Origin: DSUN01 sp035527715
GTDB lineage: Bacteria > Planctomycetota > PUPC01 > DSUN01
DNA length: 19,902 bases
Assembly (NCBI GenBank): GCA_035527715.1
Contig: DATKZY010000148.1
Location: 1-19,902, forward strand
Reading direction: 5' to 3'
Part shown: positions 6,490-13,921 of the stretch, piece after piece
How the letters are laid out: every line of letters starts with the position of its first letter
Position numbering within the stretch: the stretch's first letter is position 1
Translations under genes and position numbers: made by a program
The notes under the pieces: model-generated
The model's database searches: none
What the model was told of the DNA's origin: nothing
What the model saw: the letters and a program-made list of their open reading frames with translations, nothing else

Positions 6490-6530
6490 TTGACTTGTGA
6501 GGGCAGGAAGTATATACTCGAATAGGTATA
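6490..6530 (+). promoter_or_regulatory. VapBC promoter and probable operator
   Basis: TTGACT (6490-6495), 17 bp, TATACT (6513-6518). A perfect 10-bp palindrome AGTATATACT (6509-6518) covers the -10, and TATAC (6513-6517) is repeated inverted as GTATA (6526-6530). This fits autoregulation by the VapB antitoxin. AAGGAG at 6530-6535 is the Shine-Dalgarno sequence of vapB. Confidence 0.7.
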
Positions 6531-6542
6531 AGGAGAACCCTC

Positions 6543-6770
6543 ATGCACACCGCCAAGGTCTTCACGAACGGCGGGAGCCAGGCCGTGCGGCTCCCCAAGG
6601 ACTGCCGCTTCCGCGGCAAGGAGGTCTACGTCAATCGCATCGGCGACATGGTCATCCTCATGCCCAAGTCTGCCCTCCTGGATTCCTTCAGGGAGAGCCT
6701 GGACCTGTTCACCCCGGACTTCATGGAGAAACGGGAGCAGGGGAAACCGGACGAGCGGGAGCCTTTCTGA
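6543..6770 (+). CDS. vapB: VapB-type AbrB-fold antitoxin
   Basis: 75-aa antitoxin that should bind and inhibit the adjacent PIN-domain toxin and repress the shared promoter. The N-terminal half is a swapped-hairpin AbrB/SpoVT DNA-binding domain: HTAKVFTNGGSQAVRLPK (2-19), then FRGKEVYVNRIGDMVILMP (23-41). The C-terminal tail (about 45-75, FRESLDLFTPDFMEKREQGK) is the expected toxin-binding segment. The ATG has AAGGAG 7 nt upstream. Its TGA overlaps the toxin ATG by one base (6768-6772), which implies translational coupling. A longer frame starting at 6497 is out of register with the antitoxin and is spurious. Confidence 0.93.
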   Translation: MHTAKVFTNGGSQAVRLPKDCRFRGKEVYVNRIGDMVILMPKSALLDSFRESLDLFTPDFMEKREQGKPDEREPF

Positions 6771-7183
6771 TGGCCTACCTGCTCGACACGGACACCTGTA
6801 TCTACGCCATCAAGCGGCGGCCGCCCCAAGTCACACAGCGGCTCACCGCCGTGCTCGAGTCCGACCCGTCCCTCGTCGCCATCTCCACCATCACCCTCAG
6901 CGAACTGGAGTACGGCCTTGAGAAAAGCTCCGACCCGACCCGCAACCGCGTTGCCCTGGTCAAGTTCCTCATGCCGATGACGATCCTCGCCTACGGCCCC
7001 GATGCGGCGCCGGCGTATGGCTGGCTTCGCGCCCTCCTGGAGCGACAGGGGCAGCCGATCGGGCCATTGGACCTGCTTGTCGCGGCTCACGCCCTCTCCG
7101 CCGAGCACACGCTCGTGACCAACAACGAGCGCGAGTTCCGACGCGTCCCGGGCATCCAAGTCGAGAACTGGGCGACCTGTTGA
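6770..7183 (+). CDS. vapC: VapC-type PIN-domain ribonuclease toxin
   Basis: 137-aa Mg2+-dependent endoribonuclease of the PIN family; relatives cleave tRNA or rRNA and arrest growth when VapB is degraded. The acidic active site is intact: D6 (LLDTDTCIY, 4-12; D8 adjacent), E45 (SELEYG, 44-49), D101 (IGPLDLLVAAHA, 97-108) and the TNNEREF block (117-123). Length is typical. The start overlaps the vapB stop by one base. It sits between repeat-rich spacers, as chromosomal VapBC cassettes often do. The RNA target cannot be told from sequence. Confidence 0.94.
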   Translation: MAYLLDTDTCIYAIKRRPPQVTQRLTAVLESDPSLVAISTITLSELEYGLEKSSDPTRNRVALVKFLMPMTILAYGPDAAPAYGWLRALLERQGQPIGPLDLLVAAHALSAEHTLVTNNEREFRRVPGIQVENWATC

Positions 7184-7211
7184 CTCCTGCAAGAGCAATG
7201 TGCGGCGGGCA

Positions 7212-7416
7212 GCCCCGGAACGGGGCGACCCAGCCGTAGCCCAGGGCGACCGCAGGGAGCCCTGGGTAGTAGGGCCCCCCCGCGGGGAGCCCCCGAAGAG
7301 GGCGATTCAGAAGTCCGAGAATCGCCCCCTTTGGGGGCTTATGCGTGTGTAGGCCGCGTTTCCCAGGGCTCCCTGCGGTCGCCCTGGGCTACGGTCCGGT
7401 CGCCCACTTCGTGGGC
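7212..7416. repeat. 161-bp nested palindrome with flanking hairpins
   Basis: A 33-bp arm at 7234-7266 is repeated exactly, inverted, at 7362-7394. Each arm is itself a hairpin (CCCAGGGC ... GCCCTGGG). Between the arms lies AGCCCCC-n5-GGGCGATTC, a 10-base loop, then GAATCGCCC-n5-GGGGGCT (about 7289-7339). Small hairpins flank it: GCCCCG-gaa-CGGGGC (7212-7226) and GCCCAC-ttc-GTGGGC (7402-7416). There is no gene in 7184-7568; short frames here only translate the repeats. The style matches the cluster at 19-154. Confidence 0.85.
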
Positions 7417-7504
7417 TACACCACCAGGGTCGCGCGGATCCCCCGCCGGCACATTACTTTCGCAGCGGCCAGTACTCTCCCTCCTTACCCCGCCGACACA
7501 CAGT

Positions 7505-7533
7505 TTGACTCGCCTGACGGCGCGGGGTATTCT
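7505..7533 (+). promoter_or_regulatory. Predicted promoter of the GDSL esterase gene
   Basis: TTGACT (7505-7510), 17 bp, TATTCT (7528-7533), 35 nt before the ATG at 7569. Confidence 0.65.
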
Positions 7534-7568
7534 GTCGCCGGAAGCAACCAGACCCCTTGGAGAAACAC

Positions 7569-8798
7569 ATGCACACGCGTCGAAGCATCCTGGCGCTGAT
7601 TCTTCCGTTGTGCGTTGCCCTGCAAACCGCCCGCGGCGGCGAGGGCGGCGAGACCGTCATCTTCGACATGGACACCGTCCGCCACAAGCCGATCCCCTTC
7701 GGCAAGGAGAAGAAGCCGGCGGGGACGGTGGAACTGGTCGAGGGCAAGGTGGGCAAGGCGTGCAAGTTCACGTTCGCCGAGGGCGCGTCGGGCGGGTTCT
7801 TCGTCGCCAGCGTGCGGGCGACGCCCCAGTGGGACAAGGCGGCGGGCCTGAGCTTCTGGCTCAAGGGCGATGGCTCGAAGAACTGGGGCGGCATCGAGCT
7901 GATTGACGGCTCCGACTACGCGCTCCGCTACGCCGCCGCATTCCCGCTCGATTCGACCGAGTGGCGGAAGATCGCCATCCCCTGGTGCGACCTCATCCCC
8001 GAGCTGCCGAAGGCCAAGCTCGCCGGCACGAAGGACGGCTATGCCCCCTCGGGCTTCGGCAACCTGTGGCTCGGCAAGTGGTGGACCTGGCGCGACTACC
8101 CCGCCCACTCGTTCACCATTGACCAGGTTGCTCTCGAATCCGACATCGCGATTGACGCGACCGACTACACGCCCGCGAAGGGCGGGGGACCGAAGCTGCT
8201 GGCCAAGCTCAAGGCGAAGCGGCCCGTCACCATCGTCACGATGGGCGACTCGCTCACCGACAAGCGCCACTGGGCCAACCGCCAGATCGTCTGGGCCGAG
8301 GTCTTCGCCGCGAAGCTCAAGGAAACCTACGGCTCCGAGGTGAAACTGGTCAACGTCTCGCGCGGCGGCTCGCAGCTCACCCACGGCCTGCTCCAGATGC
8401 CGCCGTGGCTCCGCGACGCGCCCGAGCCCGACCTCGTGACCGTGTGGTACGGCTACAACGACTGGAGCGACGGGATGCGGGGCGAGCGGTTCCAGGAGAC
8501 GCTCGCCTTCGCCGTGGACCGTATTCGCCGGCTCACCAAGGGCAAGAGCGAGGTGCTCCTGATCACCACCTGCCCCGCCTTCGCCCGCTGGGACGAAATG
8601 GACGAGATGGCGGGCGCCGTGCGCATCGTCGCGATGAAGAAAAGAACAGGCCTGGCCGACGTGGCCATGGCCTTCAAGCAGGCTGGCGGCGACGAGGCGG
8701 CGCGCCTCAAGCTCTTCTGCTCCGACAAGACGCATTTGGGCGAGCCGGGGCACAAGCTGGCAGCGGAGACGGCGCTCAAAGCGATTGCCGCGGAGTAA
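7569..8798 (+). CDS. Secreted SGNH/GDSL hydrolase with N-terminal binding domain
   Basis: 409-aa predicted esterase/acetylesterase acting on extracellular carbohydrate. Signal peptide 1-23 (TRRSILALILPLCVALQTARG). Residues about 28-195 form a beta-sandwich-like domain (FDMDTVRH ... GKVGKACKFTF ... LSFWLKGDGSKNWGGIELIDG ... FTIDQVALESD) of the carbohydrate-binding, galactose-binding type. The SGNH domain, 218-409, has block I GDSL (226-229, nucleophile S228), block II G267 in SRGGSQL, block III GYND (295-298) and block V DKTH (386-389, catalytic D386 and H389). The track-style longer start at TTG 7557 is unlikely: TTGGAG lies 6 nt before ATG 7569, which opens a better signal peptide. Probably deacetylates or deacylates polysaccharide alongside the pectate-lyase-fold protein 128 nt downstream. 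Confidence 0.9.
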   Translation: MHTRRSILALILPLCVALQTARGGEGGETVIFDMDTVRHKPIPFGKEKKPAGTVELVEGKVGKACKFTFAEGASGGFFVASVRATPQWDKAAGLSFWLKGDGSKNWGGIELIDGSDYALRYAAAFPLDSTEWRKIAIPWCDLIPELPKAKLAGTKDGYAPSGFGNLWLGKWWTWRDYPAHSFTIDQVALESDIAIDATDYTPAKGGGPKLLAKLKAKRPVTIVTMGDSLTDKRHWANRQIVWAEVFAAKLKETYGSEVKLVNVSRGGSQLTHGLLQMPPWLRDAPEPDLVTVWYGYNDWSDGMRGERFQETLAFAVDRIRRLTKGKSEVLLITTCPAFARWDEMDEMAGAVRIVAMKKRTGLADVAMAFKQAGGDEAARLKLFCSDKTHLGEPGHKLAAETALKAIAAE

Positions 8799-8807
8799 GG
8801 GGTTCCT

Positions 8808-8828
8808 GACGCGTGACGCGTGACGCGT
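8808..8828. repeat. Heptamer tandem repeat (GACGCGT)3
   Basis: Three exact GACGCGT units starting 10 nt after the esterase stop. The family recurs at 15654-15674, 16661-16681 and 16716-16743, each time at the end of a gene. Confidence 0.85.
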
Positions 8829-8847
8829 GCCAGAAACGGATGGTAGG

Positions 8848-8906
8848 GCGTGCATACTTGCACGCGGGATTTCTATGGAGTGCGGCGACGAAGTCGCCGC
8901 TTTGGG
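8848..8906. repeat. Two hairpin modules upstream of the pectate-lyase-fold gene
   Basis: GCGTGCA-tact-TGCACGC (8848-8865) and GCGGCGAC-gaa-GTCGCCGC (8882-8900). The second lies in GGAGTGCGG ... CCGCTTTGG, the same frame of sequence as the repeat at 5149-5176. Confidence 0.7.
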
Positions 8907-8926
8907 TTCCACTGGAGGCAGCCACC

Positions 8927-9943
8927 ATGCGGGCGCTAGCCGCCGCCATCGTACTCACGCTTGCCCTTGCCGTGGAGGGATTCGCCGCCATGAAGCCCCG
9001 CGTCATTGAAACCAAATTCCCCACCGACGACGTGGTGATTGCCTCTCTCGTCATTGAGGCGCCGAAGGATGGCGTGGGCGACGCGACGGGGGCGATTCAG
9101 GCGGCGATTGACGAGGCGGCCGCCGCGGGCGGCGCCGTCGTCTTCCTCCCCGCCGGCCGCTACCGCCTCGCCGGCCGCCTCACCCTCAAGGAGGGCGTCA
9201 CCCTCCGAGGCGACCGGAGCACCAAGGAGACCGCGAAGAGCACGATGCTGATGCCCACCGCCGACAAGGGCAACGCCGACGCCCCGCCGGCGATCACGAT
9301 GGAGCGCGGCACCGGCCTCTGCAACCTCGCCATCTGGTATCCCGACCAGGACCCGATGAAGATTGTCCCCTACCCCTGGAGCATCCGCACCTCGGAGAAG
9401 GCCACGGGCGACAACATCACCATCCAGAACGTCGCCTTGGTCAACCCCTACCAGGCCATCAAGATCGGCCCCGAGTGGAACGAGCTTCACACCATCCGCT
9501 ACGTCCACGGCACGCCGCTCAAGGCCGGCATCTGGATTGACACCTGCACCGACATTGGGCGGGTCACTGACGTGGACTTCGGCCCGAGCTGCTGGGAGGA
9601 GTCGGGCCTGGCGGGCTCGCCAGCGACCGCGGAGGCGAAGAGGACGCTCGGCGACTTCCTGCGCGGCGAGGGCGTGGCCTACGAGATGCGCCGCTCCGAC
9701 TGGGAGTATTTCTACGGCATCCACGCGCACGGCTACGCGGTGGGCCTCGTGGCCCGACCCGGCCAGCAGGGCACGGCCAATGCGGTCCTCTGCTCGTCGA
9801 GTCTCGGGGGCGGCACGGCGCTGCTTCTGGAGGGGCTCAACGAGATCGGACTTTCCGTGACGGGCACCAGTCTCTATGGGAGCGACTACGCTGTGCATGC
9901 GCCCGCGAGCTTCAACTCCACGGCCCAGTTCCGCCACGGGTGA
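8927..9943 (+). CDS. Pectate-lyase-fold (beta-helix) protein, N-terminal part, ends at in-frame TGA
   Basis: 338 aa. Signal peptide 1-21 (RALAAAIVLTLALAVEGFAA). A Pectate_lyase_3-like right-handed beta-helix follows: GAIQAAIDEAAAAGGAVVFL, then PAGRYRLAG, GVTLRG, LMPTADKGNADAPP, and LAIWYPDQDP before YPWSI. The start at 8927 has GGAGG 8 nt upstream; longer starts translate repeat sequence. The reading frame does not end naturally: TGA (9941-9943) is followed without a frame change by another 782 codons, and the last helix rungs of this domain are encoded after the stop. The function of intact relatives would be binding or cleaving extracellular polysaccharide. Likely a nonsense mutation or a one-base sequence error; read-through is a third option. 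Confidence 0.85.
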   Translation: MRALAAAIVLTLALAVEGFAAMKPRVIETKFPTDDVVIASLVIEAPKDGVGDATGAIQAAIDEAAAAGGAVVFLPAGRYRLAGRLTLKEGVTLRGDRSTKETAKSTMLMPTADKGNADAPPAITMERGTGLCNLAIWYPDQDPMKIVPYPWSIRTSEKATGDNITIQNVALVNPYQAIKIGPEWNELHTIRYVHGTPLKAGIWIDTCTDIGRVTDVDFGPSCWEESGLAGSPATAEAKRTLGDFLRGEGVAYEMRRSDWEYFYGIHAHGYAVGLVARPGQQGTANAVLCSSSLGGGTALLLEGLNEIGLSVTGTSLYGSDYAVHAPASFNSTAQFRHG

Positions 9944-12292
9944 ATGTCGGGCAGAATGGTCCTGGAAGGACCAGGGACGCTGATGTTCCGTCACGGCCAT
10001 CTGCTCGGGGGCCAGGGGGAGGATCGCGTTTCGGTGGACGCCCGGAGGGGCACCGTGTCGGTGCTCGCCACGACGCTGTGGACGAAACCCGTGGCAGCCC
10101 GCCTCGGTGAGGGGGTTCGGCGCGCGCGGGTGCTGGGGGACTGGTCGGACCAGCCCCCCCGCGTGGAGTGCGCGAGCCGGGGCGACGTGATGGTCGCGTC
10201 GAACCTGAAGTGCCCGCCTGCTTCCTGGGCAAGTCACCACCCGGCCACCACGCCGATGCCGGCGAGCAAGGCTCTCCTCCTCGTCGCCGACTTCGGCGCC
10301 TCGGCAGCCGAACAGGACAATACGGCGGCGTTCGCCAAGGCGCTGGACGCGGCACGGAAGGCGGGCGGGGGGACGGTGTACGTGCCGGCCGGTAACTATC
10401 GGTTTGCGGGGGAGATCGTGGTGCCGTCGGGTGTCGAGCTTCGCGGGATTTTCGATGTGCCGCATCACACGGTCTCGGGCGGGTCGGTGCTGATGCCGAC
10501 GAGCGGCAAGGGCAAGGCCGACGGCACGCCGTTCATCCGCCTCGAAGCGAAGTCGGGGCTGCGGGGGCTGACCATCTGGTATCCCGAGCAGGACCTGCGG
10601 AACATCCAGCCCTATCCCTGGGCCATCCAGAGCCTGGGGCCGGGGTGCTGGCTCGTGGACGTGACGCTCGGCAACGCCTACCAGGGGGCCGATTTCTGGA
10701 CGCATCCCAGCGATGGCCACGTCATCCGCTACCTCGCGGGCGCCGTGTTCAAGCGGGGGCTCTTCGTCTCCAAGTGCAAGGGCGACGGGTGGGTCGAGGA
10801 CGTGCAGTTCAACCCCCACTACTCGGTTCGCGTGCATCCCAGCCTGAAAAGCCCTCACACCGAGCGCGGCGACATCCAGAAGGTCATCGCCTACCAGCGG
10901 GCGAACCTGGAGGGGATCATCTTCGGCCGCTGCGAGAACGAGCACGTGCGCGGCACGTTCCTCTACGCCGCCTACGACGGCATCGCGTTCCGGGACGATG
11001 GGGGTGGCGCCAACGCGACGGTGATCAACCACGGCACCGACACGGGGAGCCGCGGCGCCGTCATCGAGGCTGCGGGCGACAAGGGCATCACGTTCGTCAA
11101 CGCCCAACTCGTCCCTTACGGCCCGCATGAGCAGGGGGCGATCATCGTCGCCGATTCCTTCAAAGGCAAGGTGTCGTTCTTCAACACGCAGATGTGGGCT
11201 GGCTCCGTGAGCGGCGTGATCGGCGGCCAGGGCGACGTCCTGATCCAGGGTGTGAACACCCTCACCGGCCCCTTCATCCTCAAGGGCGGCCGCGTAACCA
11301 TCGAGAACGCCCACTGGACTCGCGACCTGCCCGTGCACATCCGCGTCGAGCCGACGGTCGAGAGCGCCCGCCTCATCGCCAACCTCGCGCCGAATGAGTT
11401 GAAGATTGATTGTAGGCGGGACGTCCCCGTCCCGCGTCTCTACGCCCGCTGCAATTCCCTCGCCATCCCGCCCGCGGCGAACCGCTTCACCTTCAAGACG
11501 GGCTTCGAGGACGGCGAGCCACAGGGCGCGGCCAACGCGGTCGCCCAGCAGGGCGGCGGCCTCAAGAGCGTGAGCAAGCCCGAATGCCGCGTGGCCGCGA
11601 CGGATGTTCGCGGGGCAGGGACGCCCCGCCCACAATCCGGCAAGCGCGCGCTGCGCATCGCCGGCGTCGCCGACGACCCGGCCTACTCCTACGTCTACTT
11701 CAAGCTTTTCGGCGAGGCGATTGGCGTCGCTGCCGATTCGGTCCTGAGCTACTGGATTCGCCCCTCGAACGACCGCGGCCGCTGCGTGGGCCTCGACCTC
11801 CTGTTCGCCGACGGCTCGGTCCTCCGCGATTCCCAGGCGAAGACCGCCGACGGCCAAGGCGTCCACCCCGGCAACCCGAAGGGCGAGGTGGGGAAGTGGA
11901 CGAAGCTCGCCATCCCGCTCGGCCAGACGCACGCGGGCAAGGCCATTGCCGCCATCCTCGTCGCCTACGACAGCCGCGCGGGTGGCGGGGCCTTCGAGGC
12001 CTGGATTGACGACATCGCCCTCGAATCCGCCCAGACCGGGTCGGTCGCGGTCGTGGCCAAGCCTGCGGGCGGGGTCTTCAAGGGCAAGGTCGAGATCGCA
12101 CTCTCGGCGCCGCCGGGCACGGTCGTCCGCTACAGCCTCGACGGCCTCTCGCCCACGGCGGAGTCGCCGCGCTACGACAAGCCCATCATCCTCGACAAGC
12201 CCGGCCTCTGGGAACTCCGCTTCGCCGCCTTCAGCCCCGACGGCCGCCCGGCCAGCCGGGTCTCCGCCGAACTCTACGAGGTCGCGCCATAG
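9944..12292 (+). CDS. Continuation of the split pectate-lyase-fold protein, with jelly-roll and chitobiase-C-like domains
   Basis: 782 codons in the same frame as 8927-9943, immediately after its TGA. Residues 1-100 complete the first beta-helix (MVLEGPGTLMFRHGHLL). A second full pectate-lyase-fold domain spans about 105-490 and parallels the first: AAFAKALDAARKAGGGTVYV with PAGNYRF, GVELRG, VLMPTSGKGKADGTP, LTIWYPEQDL and YPWAI. Then come a jelly-roll domain with TGFEDGEP and SYWIRPSN (about 510-695) and a C-terminal CHB_HEX_C-like beta-sandwich (VRYSLDGLSPTAESPRYDKP, 700-782). This piece lacks a signal peptide and has no Shine-Dalgarno sequence before its ATG (9944), so expression would need coupling or read-through. 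Two hairpin repeats are embedded in frame (about residues 490-498 and 556-564). Treat as half of one gene, probably a pseudogene unless the stop is an error. Confidence 0.75.
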   Translation: MSGRMVLEGPGTLMFRHGHLLGGQGEDRVSVDARRGTVSVLATTLWTKPVAARLGEGVRRARVLGDWSDQPPRVECASRGDVMVASNLKCPPASWASHHPATTPMPASKALLLVADFGASAAEQDNTAAFAKALDAARKAGGGTVYVPAGNYRFAGEIVVPSGVELRGIFDVPHHTVSGGSVLMPTSGKGKADGTPFIRLEAKSGLRGLTIWYPEQDLRNIQPYPWAIQSLGPGCWLVDVTLGNAYQGADFWTHPSDGHVIRYLAGAVFKRGLFVSKCKGDGWVEDVQFNPHYSVRVHPSLKSPHTERGDIQKVIAYQRANLEGIIFGRCENEHVRGTFLYAAYDGIAFRDDGGGANATVINHGTDTGSRGAVIEAAGDKGITFVNAQLVPYGPHEQGAIIVADSFKGKVSFFNTQMWAGSVSGVIGGQGDVLIQGVNTLTGPFILKGGRVTIENAHWTRDLPVHIRVEPTVESARLIANLAPNELKIDCRRDVPVPRLYARCNSLAIPPAANRFTFKTGFEDGEPQGAANAVAQQGGGLKSVSKPECRVAATDVRGAGTPRPQSGKRALRIAGVADDPAYSYVYFKLFGEAIGVAADSVLSYWIRPSNDRGRCVGLDLLFADGSVLRDSQAKTADGQGVHPGNPKGEVGKWTKLAIPLGQTHAGKAIAAILVAYDSRAGGGAFEAWIDDIALESAQTGSVAVVAKPAGGVFKGKVEIALSAPPGTVVRYSLDGLSPTAESPRYDKPIILDKPGLWELRFAAFSPDGRPASRVSAELYEVAP
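11411..11634. repeat. Inverted pair of TGTRGGCGGG hairpin repeats inside a gene
   Basis: Copy 1 (11411-11436, + orientation) and copy 2 (11609-11634, reverse) are both 26 nt and, with three further matching bases on the outer side, agree at 25 of 29 positions. All four differences are transitions. Each forms a 7-bp stem and 6-nt loop: GCGGGAC/GTCCCGC and GCGGGGC/GCCCCGC, so an A-T pair in one is a G-C pair in the other. Both are read through in frame by the 9944-12292 frame. Two more copies lie at 17486 and 17527. Confidence 0.8.
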
Positions 12293-12297
12293 CCGTG

Positions 12298-12338
12298 CAT
12301 TGTGTGGCATGTCCAGGGGGCGGGGATGCCACACAATG
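12298..12338. terminator. Hairpin between convergent genes
   Basis: CATTGTGTGGCAT (12298-12310) pairs perfectly with ATGCCACACAATG (12326-12338) across a 15-nt loop. It lies 5 nt after the pectate-lyase-fold stop and 34 nt beyond the mutase stop on the other strand, a good place for a shared bidirectional terminator, although no T-run follows on either strand. Confidence 0.55.
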
Positions 12339-12371
12339 GAGGAGAGGTCCCGGTAGGCGCCCGGGGCGGCG

Positions 12372-13772
12372 TCAGCGGTCAATGATGGCCAGGATGTCGG
12401 CCAGGCGGGCGGCGGCGACGGCGGGGTCGCAGGCCTCGACGGTGACGCGGAGGAGGCCCCGCTCGGCGCCGGAGGGGCGGACGCAGTACCACCAGTCGGC
12501 GAAGTCCTTCCGCACGTCGGGGCCGATGCGGGTGGCCTCGGCGCCGGCGGCGGGGAACTCGGCGTCCACGCGGGCGACGCGCTCGATGGCCTCCTCGCGG
12601 GTGCCGAAGCGCCGCACGTCGCCCACGCGGTGGTAGCGGCTGGCGAGGGGGCGGACGAGGGCGGAGAGCGGCTGGCCCGTGGCGGCGAGGAGCTGGAGGA
12701 GGACGAGCGAGGCGAGCATCCCGCTGTCGCAGCAGTAGAAGTCGCGGAAGTAGTAGTGGCCGCTCTCCTCGCCGCCGAAGAGGGCGGCGGCGTCGTACAT
12801 GCGCTCCTTGATCCGCGAGTGGCCGACAGGTGCGACGATCGGCGTGCCGTTGGCCTCGAGAATGCAGTCGCGCACGGCGAGGCTGCACGTGAGGTCGAAG
12901 AGGACGGGCTGCCTGGGACGCGTGCGGAGGAAGACCTGGGCGAAGAGGGCGGTGAGGTGGGAGCCGCTGACGCGCTCGCCCTGCTCGTCCACGATGAGCG
13001 CGCGGTCGGCATCGCCGTCGAAGGCGAGGCCGAGGTCGGCGTGGTGCTCGCGGACGGCGGCGCGGAGCTTGTCGAGCGCGCCGGGCACGGTCGGGTCGGG
13101 GTCGCGGTCGGGGAAGCCGCCGTCGAGGGTGAAGTGGATGGGGATGATCTCGCAGGGCAGGCGGCGGGCGAAGAGGGGGAAGATGGCGGTCGCCATGCCG
13201 TTGCCGGCGTCCACGACCACCTTGACGGGGGCGAAGGGGCCGGGGGCGATGGAGAAGAGCTTCTCGACGTAGGCATCCGCCACGTCGCGCCGCTCGGCCG
13301 TCAGGGGCGGCAAGTCGTCGGGCACGGGGGCGTTGCGGCTCAGCATCATGTCGCGGATGATGTTCAGCCCCGTGTTCGCGTCAATCGAGCGGGAGCAGGA
13401 GAGGACGAATTTCAGGCCGTTGTCGTGCGGGGGGTTGTGGGAGGCGGTGATCATCACCGCGCCGTCGTACGTCGTCGGATACTCGCCGGCGGCGAAGTAG
13501 ACCATGTCGGTGGAGACGAGCCCGAGGTCCACGGGGGCGACGCGGCCCTCCTGGAGGCCGGCGGCCACGGCGGCGGCCAACTCGTCGGAGCCCCGGCGCA
13601 TGTCGCGGCCGATCGCCACGCGGCCCGTCTTCACCCGCATCGCCTCGTGCAGGTAGGCGGCCAGCGTGCGCCCGACCGCGTAGACGAGATGGGGCGAGAG
13701 GGGCTTGGGGAACCTGCCCCGAATGTCGTAAGTCTGGAACACGGCGTGGATGTCTTCGGGCGGAATGTCCAT
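12372..13772 (-). CDS. Phosphoglucomutase/phosphomannomutase (alpha-D-phosphohexomutase family)
   Basis: 466-aa cytoplasmic enzyme interconverting hexose 1- and 6-phosphates, feeding sugar-nucleotide synthesis. All four signature loops are present: phosphoserine loop TASHNP (109-114, S111), metal loop DGDADR (252-257), sugar-specificity loop GEESGH (334-339; this form is common in PMM/PGM) and phosphate-binding loop RPSGAERG (432-439, slightly divergent from the usual RxSxTEP). Length is normal. The start at 13772 has AAGGA 6 nt upstream and a near-consensus promoter; the in-frame ATG at 13817 would add 15 residues reaching into that promoter region. Glucose versus mannose preference cannot be read from sequence. 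It is the only clearly housekeeping-type metabolic gene in the window. Confidence 0.95.
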   Translation of the reverse strand: MDIPPEDIHAVFQTYDIRGRFPKPLSPHLVYAVGRTLAAYLHEAMRVKTGRVAIGRDMRRGSDELAAAVAAGLQEGRVAPVDLGLVSTDMVYFAAGEYPTTYDGAVMITASHNPPHDNGLKFVLSCSRSIDANTGLNIIRDMMLSRNAPVPDDLPPLTAERRDVADAYVEKLFSIAPGPFAPVKVVVDAGNGMATAIFPLFARRLPCEIIPIHFTLDGGFPDRDPDPTVPGALDKLRAAVREHHADLGLAFDGDADRALIVDEQGERVSGSHLTALFAQVFLRTRPRQPVLFDLTCSLAVRDCILEANGTPIVAPVGHSRIKERMYDAAALFGGEESGHYYFRDFYCCDSGMLASLVLLQLLAATGQPLSALVRPLASRYHRVGDVRRFGTREEAIERVARVDAEFPAAGAEATRIGPDVRKDFADWWYCVRPSGAERGLLRVTVEACDPAVAAARLADILAIIDR

Positions 13773-13818
13773 GGCGCATCCTTGCGGGGAAGCGGAGAGG
13801 TGGAGGGGAACACGCAAG

Positions 13819-13847
13819 AGAGTATCCTACGCGGGGCCGGTTGTCAA
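13819..13847 (-). promoter_or_regulatory. Predicted promoter of the mutase gene
   Basis: Minus strand TTGACA (13847-13842, exact consensus), 17 bp, TACTCT (13824-13819), 46 nt upstream of the ATG at 13772. Confidence 0.7.
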
Positions 13848-13897
13848 GGACAACCTTTCTTGAAGGCCGCGAGTAGCTTCCGACCATGGATTCCCTC

Positions 13898-13921
13898 TCG
13901 TCGTGCTCGTCGTCGTCGTCG
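13898..13921. repeat. Imperfect TCG trinucleotide repeat
   Basis: Eight triplets, seven TCG and one TGC, in the spacer between the divergent mutase and FG-GAP genes. The 301-bp spacer 13773-14073 otherwise holds only the two promoters. Confidence 0.7.

Noticed and set aside
6497..6769. N-terminal extension of the VapC frame
   Set aside because: It overlaps vapB in another frame and begins before the vapB Shine-Dalgarno sequence; the toxin starts at 6770 with MAYLLDTD.
7184..7568. Possible CRISPR array
   Set aside because: The repeats are inverted pairs of hairpins, not direct repeats with regular unique spacers.
9941..9943. Reassigned TGA (as in some candidate phyla)
   Set aside because: Eight other genes in the window end properly at TGA, and no other gene contains an internal TGA.
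8936..13276. Minus-strand open frame of 1,446 codons
   Set aside because: It lies antisense to two well-supported genes and partly over the mutase in another frame; its translation is low-complexity (runs of Ser, Pro, Ala, then Arg, Gly, Asp, Val) as expected from the antisense of GC-rich codons.
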